This document shows positions 8,344-17,348 of a stretch of DNA of 64,000 nucleotides, in pieces. The stretch covers positions 1,054,001-1,118,000 of the forward strand of contig NC_067204.1 of assembly GCF_026262505.1 (NCBI RefSeq), given 5' to 3'. The DNA comes from Trichomonas vaginalis G3. Lineage: Eukaryota > Parabasalia > Trichomonadida > Trichomonadidae. The first letter of the stretch is position 1, and every line of letters starts with the position of its first letter. Under the pieces are notes generated by a model. It searched no databases and was not told where the DNA came from. It saw only the letters and a program-made list of their open reading frames with translations. Made by a program: the position numbers and the translations under genes.

Positions 8344-10148
8344 TTTCTAACTTAAATATAGTTGAGAAAGGTAACGATTTTTTTTCCTTTAGAAATGTGC
8401 AACGGTCTAAGATTCAATTTCTATCGTTCTTCGGTCGTTTAGGTGCTTTTGATTGAAATTTATGGTATTTAGATTATAATCGAATAAATGAATTTAATTT
8501 TTATTACAATTTGAATTGATTTTTATATTTTTGACCGCAATTCATAGAAATTATTAATATTAATTGGAGTTTAATCTTTTCAATTTTTCCTAACGTTATA
8601 ATTTTTCATTTAACTTCAACAAAAATAGTTTTTGTTCATAGACATCGTTTTTTGAATGGATTTCACAATAGTGTTAACAGAAAAAAAGAATAGAAATAGC
8701 AGAAAAGTGTAAAATGAACTCGAAAAATATATGTAAAATGAATTGTGATTGTGTACCTTGTTTCAGAAATATCAAAAAAGCGTAATTCACAATAAATATT
8801 TACTTTCTAACCCTGAAATTTTAAATTATTTTGGACATTTCGAAAAAATTTTTATATTTCAAGAGAATACATATTTCGATGCATTTTAAGAAAATATTGT
8901 TCTGTTCTCAATTTGATAGAAAAAGATTTGATATTTATTATATTTCTCATTTCTTAAAAATGACTTTTATTGGTTTTCCGAATATATGTAACATTATGAG
9001 TATCATACCACAATGCTCATTAGTGATTTTAAAAAAAGTATTATACCCTAAGGTGTATCAAGTTTTGGCGAATATGTGTCAATACCGTTAATGTATTTTT
9101 CTCTGAAGAATTTGGATTTTTAGTACTTCTTTGCATTCTCATTTGTGTGGCACAATTTCAATTTTGTTATTACTCTGGTATATGACCCAACTCAGTTTTC
9201 ATTTTGGTTTTGTCAGTAGACTCTCATTAGGCACCAAAGCACGTGTACATTCATGGAATATTGATTCCAATTTTAACATTACAATAAGATAATGAAAGAT
9301 TGGAAATTTTTGGTTATTAATATTAAGAGAATGTTACTTTATCCACTCGATATTTTTAGAGTATAATATCATCTTAAATTTCTTTGATGTGTCTAATTTT
9401 TAAAATTTTATAGAAATACAAGCTTCAATTTCATCAAAAAAATAAATATATTAATAATCTTCATGGAGTTCTTCTTCCCTAGTATTATTTGATTGAGCCA
9501 ATATTGCAATGATTTTACTATGAATAGCAACATGGTTATTTTTCGTTTTATCTTTTGTTGTTGAATTGCAATTAGTGCGACTATTGAATAGACATTTACT
9601 GCCACATATAGGACTATATTTTCTCAGCAAAGTCTGAGACAATGATGTCAAAGTTTGGGAGTTAAGGCCTTTAGAATAAATTGTATTCGGTAAAATAAAG
9701 ATTATAATTTGCTGTAGTCATCAAAGATTTATTTTCCTTTTTAATTGCTTATTTAAAATTTTGATTAAAAAGAGATTTGACTTTTGGTAGTAGAAAAGCA
9801 TTTAGCTATAGTGTGTGAGCAAATTATAATATTCTCACACAAGAATATTTAGTATTAGGCATCTAGAATGGTAATTAACATTTTGTAAGTTTGGATTTTT
9901 GCTGATATCTGTCGTTTTTTAAGAGATTAAACAAATATCTAAGACGTACTCAATGTCTTTATATTTACAAGAAGTTTGATCAATAGAAGACTTGAAGATT
10001 TGCCTCTAAAAAAAATCACTTTTTCAATTATTTACATTTTTATGTGAAATGATGGCAAAGTTGAGTATAGTTTTCTTAACGATATTTCATCTTTTTCAAA
10101 AAAAACGTACAAATTTATAGATTCCTTATTTGCAGCCAATAAAAAAAA
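8344..10148. other. Intergenic, no gene seen
   Basis: This is AT-rich sequence with short A and T runs. Open frames here are short, lack family features and have poor codon texture. No transposon ends were noticed. Confidence 0.5.
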
Positions 10149-10154
10149 TCAATT
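10149..10154 (+). promoter_or_regulatory. Initiator-like TCAATT at GTPase start
   Basis: TCAATT lies directly before the ATG at 10155. Trichomonad initiators have the form TCA(+1)Pyr(T/A)PyrPyr and usually sit within 20 bases of the start. Confidence 0.4.
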
Positions 10155-10685
10155 ATGGGGTGTTCTGCCAGTATTTCTGCTGCAGAGGCCTTTGATAGAG
10201 TAATAATAACAGTAATGGGTCTGCCTGGCACTGGAAAGACATCGATTATTGATTATTTAGCAGGCGAATATGATCCTTCTTTACCTCCAATTGAAACAAT
10301 AGGTATTTCCATAAAGAGCGTAGTATTGCACGATCGGGAGTTTATTTTCCTTGATACAAATGGTTTATTTGCTCATCAAGATGAATGGAAAGATTGCATT
10401 GAAAAGAGTGATGGCGTTATTCTTTGTTTCGATGCTCTTTCGCTATCTTGTGCCTATAACTCTGTTAAACTGATGTTCACAACAGTTTATGATTTAATCA
10501 TCCAAAAAAATATTCCAGTATTAGGGATCATGACGAAAACTGATAATCCAGATTTACAAGAATACAAATTGGTTCAATCGATTTTTGAAAAGAGTTTCCG
10601 CAAAGAAAAATGTTCATTAAAGCAAATCAAAAGGCTTGACGACAAAATATTCGACATATTTCAATGGTTGGAAGATAATGTCTGA
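10155..10685 (+). CDS. Arf-like small GTPase
   Basis: This 176-residue protein starts MGCSAS, a classic N-myristoylation site with Cys3 for palmitoylation, so it is probably membrane-bound. Nucleotide-binding motifs are the P-loop GLPGTGKTS (22-30), switch I Thr (IETIG, about 48), DTNG as the DxxG of switch II (67-70) and TKTD as the base-recognition motif (127-130). The Gln usually found after DxxG is replaced by a Leu-Phe context, so hydrolysis may be slow. Length and lipidation fit the Arf/Arl group; a divergent Ras-like GTPase is the alternative. A Sec7-type exchange factor lies 10 kb away, but a link between the two is only a guess. Confidence 0.8.
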   Translation: MGCSASISAAEAFDRVIITVMGLPGTGKTSIIDYLAGEYDPSLPPIETIGISIKSVVLHDREFIFLDTNGLFAHQDEWKDCIEKSDGVILCFDALSLSCAYNSVKLMFTTVYDLIIQKNIPVLGIMTKTDNPDLQEYKLVQSIFEKSFRKEKCSLKQIKRLDDKIFDIFQWLEDNV

Positions 10686-11998
10686 TTGTCTTACTTGCTT
10701 CTTTGTTTCTAATTGTAATCGAAACTTTTATTAGCATGAATATCAGTTTACTTACGAGAGAACTACTATCAAGTTATTCTACAAAGTATTGTTTCTTGTT
10801 CTAATAACTGAATTAATATTTTTGATGCTTTTCAGAAAAATTAATTTCCCTAATATTCCCTGCTCTCCATCAGGACTATAGCTGATTTTGTTTGTGTTGT
10901 TATTTATACGAAGATTTATTGTGATTTTTATTCAATAAAAATTGTTTTTATATTTTCATGTGAAAATTACTGTCCCTATATTTCCCTCAGAATTGTTTTT
11001 TAAAAAGCTTTAACTTAATGTTAAAACGCATTTGTATTGTTTTCCGATTGAGAAAACCCAAAAAGATGAAAGACAAGATTTAAGAAATCTGACTACATTT
11101 GTCTATATTCTATTGCTTGCGAGTTAATTATACCGAGCGGTGATATATTTGAAATATTTCATTGAAAACCGAACCATCTTCAGCAGTTATAAGATTGCGC
11201 GATATTACACAATCTGAACTAAAATGAAGGAATTTCAAATTACAGCATAGAAACATAGACAAAATTATCCTTATTATTGCCAATATTTCCATGGGCAATA
11301 TTGTGTGAGCAATTATCTCATTGAGGCCTGAATAACATGGATAAAAAATCAAAATTAAGGAGATAATTTTGTTATAATGATATTGAAAGTTGATATCATA
11401 AGTCGTAGCTGTTAAACAATGTTTATTTTTAGATTGAAAATAAAGAATTGGGAAATTTGATATTTGTTGAAAAAAAAATATGAAATGAAGAATATCTTCT
11501 ATATGCCTATCTTATCAATGAATTTCGAATAATGTCCGATTTGAATTAAAGAAGAATGTAATTTCGATATGTTTATTTTTTGATTTACAAAAATCGATAC
11601 ATACAAAAATTAGAGTATTGAAAAATTCGATTTTTGTTTGATTATCGAATAAATATTGTGTATTAATATGCCAGTATTAATATCGATTTGCAATTTTTGT
11701 GAAGCAAAATCATGAAAATTATTGCTATTAATCTATTCATACTACATCATGCTTAAATATCAAGAATTTATCGAATTATTGGTTTGTGAATTGCGTTTTG
11801 TTTTTGTGAAGATTATTTGTTTTGATCATTGCGTGTTCTTTCAAAAAAAATTGTGAACTTAATGATGAAATAAATGCATATCTCAGTGTTAAATTCATGA
11901 TGAAAAATCACATTGAATTAATGTTCTCACAATTTGTATTAATGAATTCAAATGTTTGTGAATAATAAATTCAATGTGCTAAGAATAAAGTTCTGAAT
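10686..11998. other. Intergenic, no gene seen
   Basis: This is AT-rich spacer with imperfect repeats of TCGAAT/TCGATT-type words. No coding family or element ends were recognised. Confidence 0.5.
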
Positions 11999-12006
11999 TC
12001 ATTATT
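11999..12006 (+). promoter_or_regulatory. Initiator-like TCATTATT
   Basis: TCATTATT lies five bases before the ATG at 12012 and matches the trichomonad initiator consensus well. Confidence 0.5.
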
Positions 12007-12011
12007 GTTAA

Positions 12012-12626
12012 ATGGCAGAGTCCTCCATATCTCCAATCAACAAAATTCTTATAAATATTTACTACCCTGGTAAATGGGTGCTTAAAGTCAACGTTTTAGA
12101 AACAGCAACTAGTCACGATGTTAAAAAATTTATCAAAGATCATCACGTAGAACTTTTATACAATGGTGAATTACTTCATCGCTCTCACAACTTTAAATTT
12201 TACGGACTTAAGCAGGAAGATGTCCTAGTTATAGTTCCAAAAACACAAGATATCAATACAATTCCACAACCTCTCGAAAATATCTGAAAAGACGAAGATA
12301 TCTTTCGCGAGCGCATTTCATCAGTTATAGATCCTAATATTTCTGAAGAAGCAGGAAGAATTAGAGATATTCAATTATATAAACTTGAAAATAAGCCTTC
12401 GTTTTTCCGTCGGCTTCTTAATTCATATCAGGAAGATAATGAAGTTCCTGAGCCAAAACCTTCCCAGACCTTTATTCCAATCAGGACTAGGTATAGTAAA
12501 CCAAGTTCTGCCCCTTTACCAGCATTTTGGTCAGACATTTCTCCTACTCGTCATAATCTCGTTCCTTTCCCATCAGAACCTTTCACACATCTTAAGACTC
12601 CTGAAGCTGAAGTCACAGAAGATTAA
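12012..12626 (+). pseudogene. Ubiquitin-like domain protein interrupted by one in-frame TGA
   Basis: Residues about 11-76 follow the ubiquitin fold pattern: ILINIYYPGK, then VKVN and a helix, then ELLYNGELLHRSHNFKFYGL, then VLVIVPK. A TGA at 12285-12287 ends the first 91-codon frame. The same frame then runs on for a further 112 sense codons to TAA at 12624-12626, with normal codon use and Pro/Ser-rich text. The full unit is 205 codons including both stops. The downstream part has no known domain. The gene may be a young nonsense allele, a sequencing error, or subject to read-through; a short 91-residue product could still form the ubiquitin-like fold. Confidence 0.7.
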
Positions 12627-13413
12627 TTTGTATAACACCTTGATGGTGTGGTATGTATATGTTTGTATTATTTAAATATTATTTGTTTGTTTTTAGTTAT
12701 TGCTTTTGATTTTTCAATATCACTTTTCTTATCCTTGTGTAACTTGATTAATCCAACTTTAATTTTTGAGTGCAAATAGAAAATGCTAATTTTTTTGCTA
12801 TTCTTCGATAAGATAAAATTTCAATCTGTTGCGCTCGATTCCACTACATATGTCTTGTATCATTGTTCACATTAGTTTGTAGATTTTAGATTAAAGTAAA
12901 TCAAATAGTATTATTGTTCACATGAAAACAACAAGATATTTCAAATGGTCAAAAAACATTAAGTTAATGAATGTTCACGTTTTTTCTTGTTCATATATCA
13001 ATTTGGTTTTATTAAAATCGTTATATTCCTCATTGAAATTCTTGAAAAATATCAAATAATTACATACGAAATTGTGTATATTTGAATGCATGTGATGTAC
13101 AAATCTATAGAAATGAATAATATCTATTGTTACCAACAAGTTACCTTTTTTTTAGATAGAATAAATTATTAAAACAAGTTTTATCATACTAACAAATTAC
13201 ATTATGATATAAATTTAGATAGCAAGTTATATCTAAAAGAAACACCTTTGGTGATCGATAATATTATAATATTGAGTTAATGATTAATAATGCATACAAT
13301 ATCTTATAGAATGGTTTGTAGTTTATATGTGCAAGAATATTTCGGTTGAAATTAAAATCTAAAATTTTTATTTATTCATGAATGAATTCCTAAACCAGAT
13401 TAGTGAAATGAAT
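12627..13413. other. Intergenic, no gene seen
   Basis: This is AT-rich spacer between the ubiquitin-like gene and the foldback element. Nothing recognisable. Confidence 0.5.
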
Positions 13414-14666
13414 TGTTGTAAACAGAAATTCATCAAAAGTGACACCTCAGAAAAGCTAAAATATTGAATTTTTGGAACTTTTGATAGAGCACGTTTTTAA
13501 ATATTAATTAAAGTAAATGTATATTTTGTAAAGATTCTTTTTAATAAAAAAATAAAATTTTGAAGAAGAACACAAAATCTTCTGAAAAATAATATCACAT
13601 AAACTCATATTATTTTCTAATATATAACTATTTTTATAAAAATCAAATTCAATGATCTTAAAAGCGAAGGATAAACCACAAAATTTACGAATATAATGAG
13701 TGGGAATATAATGCTTATCTATCATAAAACCATATGAAATATCAATTTTTGCTTTACGCCTAATTTTTGACGACAATTAGCAAAAAATGTTAAATGTTAA
13801 CACTCAGTCCATTTGAATATGAAAAATAAAATTGACTTTGATTAAATGTTTTTATTTATCATGCAATTCTTCTTGCGACCAAAGATTTGAATAAAACTTC
13901 AAAAAATAAGATAGCTTAAAAATAATATACGGTAGTGTTTACTAATAGATGAATAGTATATAAATTCTATTAAAATGGATTTGATCCAAAAAAATATATA
14001 AAATTTGATCATAAATAAAATCGTTTTAAATTACTTCTTCATTTAAATTATAACAATTATTTTTGGTTTTATATTTTTTTGGATCAAATCCATTTTAATA
14101 GAATTTATATACTATTCATCTATTAGTAAACACTACCGTATATTATTTTTTAAGCTATCTTATTTTTTGAAGTTTTATTCAAATCTTTGGTCGCAAGAAG
14201 AATTGCATGATAAATAAAAACATTTAATCAAAGTCAATTTTATTTTTCATATTCAAATGGACTGAGTGTTAACATTTAACATTTTTTGCTAATTGTCGTC
14301 AAAAATTAGGCGTAAAGCAAAAATTGATATTTCATATGGTTTTATGATAGATAAGCATTATATTCCCACTCATTATATTCGTAAATTTTGTGGTTTATCC
14401 TTCGCTTTTAAGATCATTGAATTTGATTTTTATATAAAATAGTTATATATTAGAAAATAATATGAGTTTATGTGATATTATTTTTCAGAAGATTTCATTC
14501 TATATGCCTATGAAAAGTACTCTCAAAACTAACTTTTTCCTAATTATAATTAAATCTAGAATATTGTATTATGCTTAGTATTATTTCATTTTTCTCATTC
14601 AATTTAGAATTTACAAATGTCAAAAAATTGAGAGCTGCCACTTTTGATGAATTTCTGTTTATTACA
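13414..14666. mobile_element. Foldback element, copy A
   Basis: The termini read TGTTGTAAACAGAAATTC and, from the other end, TGTAATAAACAGAAATTC. Long inverted arms (about 430 bp each) surround a unique ~77-bp centre near 13999-14076. The outer ~170 bp of the two ends differ from each other (here called alpha on the left, beta on the right) apart from the last ~30 bases. GAATT flanks both sides, a possible 4-5-bp target duplication. The length is about 1250 bp, and no full transposase is encoded. The short minus frame at 13504-13776 lies in the left end and arm and is not convincing as a gene. Confidence 0.8.
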
Positions 14667-14886
14667 GAATTAATATGTTCTCTTTATTTATTGTTTAAAA
14701 GAATATAAAGATCTCAGAGATAAATACATTTGAACATTTTAATTACAGTTATAGATTTCAACATTTATTTTAAATTTGAGCTTAACAGTCATCATGAAAA
14801 CTATTTGTCACTAATTTACATTTTAACGGTCAAAACTTTTAATAATAATAATAAGAAAAAAAATAATCCAAATTGAATATTATATA

Positions 14887-15886
14887 CATGGCACGATGGG
14901 CGCTACTTTTTTGGCGCCAGCGGCACCGCCCGCGCCTCCAGTGGCTCCCACTGGTGGGGAGGAGACGATAGAAAAAGATATAAATTTTACTAAAAAAATT
15001 GAATTTTGGAAATTCTTTTGATTTTTTTTGAATGATTTACGAAGAGATTGAACACATTTTGTACTATGAAATATCGTTATTAATAAATTTGCTTCTTAAA
15101 CATCTATTAAAATCGCAATTTTGAATATTTTTATGATTTTTTTTGACCCGATCACTTGCGCCCGCGCCCACTGGGAGGGGCGCATGTAAAGTATTCAAAA
15201 ATCAATGTAAATATTTCAATTTTTGCTCCCACCTCCCATTGGGAGGGGGCATATATCTTGTAGCGTTCAAGTTCAAGTGATGAAAGTGCATAAGAAAGCT
15301 CCTTAATCATACCGATAGAAACAGCATTAGGGGCGCCAAATGGCGCTCGGTGATGTTTCCCATAAAAGCTTAATTTCAGGTATCCATAATCATAACCTGT
15401 CAGACGCAATAATTCATTAGCACACAATCATCGTTTCTCAATCAAGAAACGAAACGCACGATTGATTATGCTGGCCATTAAATTTTCATATCAAATAATT
15501 TACTACTTCAAGAAAAATTAAAGACTATCATCAACCAAAGCTTAAAATTCTCAGTGTTTACAACTCTCATACTTCGAATATGCATATTTCCAAAATAGCA
15601 TGAAAATTTTTTTTCATTTGAGCTCATTTTCTTTTGTTCTATTAACTAATACATGCAGTACAAGCTTGTTATACGTATACTTAATAAGTAAGGTCTTAAG
15701 GGAAATAATAAAAAAGAATTTTGCTATTAATTATATTAAACAATATTTATTTGTAATTTCGTGATAATTATATTTCTTATTACAAAGTAAAGGTATTTGA
15801 TATAATGTTTGCCTTACAAAAATGTTTCCTTTGTCTTGCCACCATAGGTATTCTATTTTGTCACTTTTTGCGCCCACCGTGCCATG
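14887..15886. mobile_element. 1.0-kb CATGGCACG element, copy 1
   Basis: The ends are inverted: CATGGCACGATGGGCGC on the left and CATGGCACGGTGGGCGC read from the right, both flanked by TA (TATA). The 1000-bp body has GC-rich ends, including GGCGCC and GGGAGG words, in otherwise AT-rich sequence. Copies occur at 32755-33752 and 45133-50275 (interrupted), plus a fragment at 42131-42427. The TA flank suggests a Tc1/mariner-type non-autonomous element; the superfamily is uncertain. Confidence 0.75.
15152..15427 (-). CDS. Conserved ORF inside the 1.0-kb element
   Basis: A frame of up to 91 codons containing LLRLTGYDYGYLKLSFYGKH is kept in all three full copies (also 33083-33295 and 46848-47123). 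It has no ATG at its head (a TTG-led frame), and its end varies with small length changes in the G-rich tract. It resembles a fragment of a larger protein. I do not recognise it, and it may be captured coding sequence rather than an expressed gene. Confidence 0.35.
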   Translation of the reverse strand: MCANELLRLTGYDYGYLKLSFYGKHHRAPFGAPNAVSIGMIKELSYALSSLELERYKIYAPSQWEVGAKIEIFTLIFEYFTCAPPSGRGRK

Positions 15887-16264
15887 TATAGAATATTATG
15901 AGATATCTCATTAAGAATCAAATTTTAAAAAAAATCAAATGTAAAAATTGTGAATAATTGTCCGACCAAATATAATTTTTTTTGACTTAGAATTAATAGA
16001 ATTATATTAGTACTACATGTAACTACGTAGAACTGAATTTTTCTTTTATTATAGAATTCAATAAGATCATTGAATTGATTTTTGCAAGCATAATTGAAAA
16101 TCAAACCATAAATTTTCGATATGGATATATTAGTTTATAGCAACTTTAAAGAAATTTTCAATTTGATTTTCAAAATATGAAAATTTTATATTTTACAAAT
16201 TTCTATGCTTTGTTGCAAATATTCTAATAATAAATGCTCAAAATTAATTAACTTATTTTATCGT
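15887..16264. other. Intergenic, no gene seen
   Basis: This is AT-rich leader region of the kinase at 16288. Nothing else recognised. Confidence 0.5.
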
Positions 16265-16270
16265 TCATTT
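16265..16270 (+). promoter_or_regulatory. Initiator-like TCATTT
   Basis: TCATTT lies 18 bases before the kinase ATG at 16288 and fits the trichomonad initiator form and distance. Confidence 0.4.
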
Positions 16271-16287
16271 AGAAAAAAAAAAGATTA

Positions 16288-17220
16288 ATGTGTCCACCAA
16301 ACATCCATATTGACCCCAGCTATTTAAAAGAAAATCTTCTTCAATATGTTAGTTCAATTGATTATGGAAGCTTTGGATCCGTCCATCTTGTTTATTCAAC
16401 TCAATATAATCAAAATTTTGCATTAAAAGTAATAAATAATCGAAAATTTGATTACAATGAAGTTTCATCCCTAATCAAATTTGATTGTCCATATGTAATT
16501 AGGCTATATGGTTTTCAAATTGTGAAAAACGTTACTTATTTATTAATGGAATATTGTCCTGAAACTTTGCAAAGCAAAATCAAGAAAGAAGGGCGATTAG
16601 ATCCGAATTTAGCTATACAATATGCTCGTGAAATCCTTATAGGTCTAAGTCTCTGTCATGCCAACGGGATTTCTCATGGAGATATCAAAACCTCTAATAT
16701 CCTCATAGATGCATATGGTCGAATCAAGATATGCGATTTTGGTATGTCCGACTTTTCAGATGATCCAGAAGGTCTCAGTCAGCACTTCCGCGGATCTTTT
16801 CCTTTCATGGCAATTGAAATCATTGATAAAAAAGCATACGATAGATTCAAAGCAGATATTTATTCATTTGGTGTAACCTTATTCTATACATTAACTGGCC
16901 ATTACCCATGGAAAGGCATTCATAGAGAAGAAATAATAAATAACATACAAAATGGCAATACATTGGTAAATCTTATTGGTATTCCAGAATTAGAGAGTGT
17001 TATTGACAGATGTATCTCTTTATGCCCTGAAAACCGTCCTACGGCTGATGAATTACTCGAAATGCCAATATTCGTCGATAGGAGATGTATAGCTCCAACA
17101 AAGCCAAAGACACTAATAAATCTAACTGCAATAGCTCATAAGCCAAAACAAAGCAGTTCAACACTCACTTTGACTGCAAATAGAATCGTGAGACCAAGGC
17201 GTAGATCTGTTAAGATATAA
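16288..17220 (+). CDS. Ser/Thr protein kinase K1, catalytic residues intact
   Basis: This 310-residue protein is almost entirely kinase domain. Visible are the Gly loop DYGSFGS (25-31), ATP-binding Lys47 (NFALK), the catalytic loop HGDIKTSN (Asp132, Asn137) and DFG at 150-152. The APE motif is AIE (175-177). The C-terminal tail after the C-lobe is basic and ends in IVRPRRRSVKI, a form of the short tail motif seen in other kinases of this window. The gene stands alone, 9 kb from the next relative. It is likely an active kinase; its substrate is unknown. Confidence 0.9.
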   Translation: MCPPNIHIDPSYLKENLLQYVSSIDYGSFGSVHLVYSTQYNQNFALKVINNRKFDYNEVSSLIKFDCPYVIRLYGFQIVKNVTYLLMEYCPETLQSKIKKEGRLDPNLAIQYAREILIGLSLCHANGISHGDIKTSNILIDAYGRIKICDFGMSDFSDDPEGLSQHFRGSFPFMAIEIIDKKAYDRFKADIYSFGVTLFYTLTGHYPWKGIHREEIINNIQNGNTLVNLIGIPELESVIDRCISLCPENRPTADELLEMPIFVDRRCIAPTKPKTLINLTAIAHKPKQSSSTLTLTANRIVRPRRRSVKI

Positions 17221-17348
17221 TTGTTTCTGATCATATTTTTTATTTTATTGTAAAATTTTACCATGTTTTTTTATTAGAAATAAGATATATAACAATGTAT
17301 GACAAACTAATATTTACAAACAATAAATAAGAAACATAAAAATTGAAA

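Noticed and set aside
12285-12287. Selenocysteine or reassigned TGA in the ubiquitin-like gene
   Set aside because: No SECIS-like structure was seen and TGA is used as a normal stop in this lineage as far as known; nonsense or read-through is simpler.
13504-13776. 90-codon minus-strand ORF in the foldback element
   Set aside because: It crosses from the end into the arm, has very skewed composition and is not kept as an ORF of equal length in the other copies.
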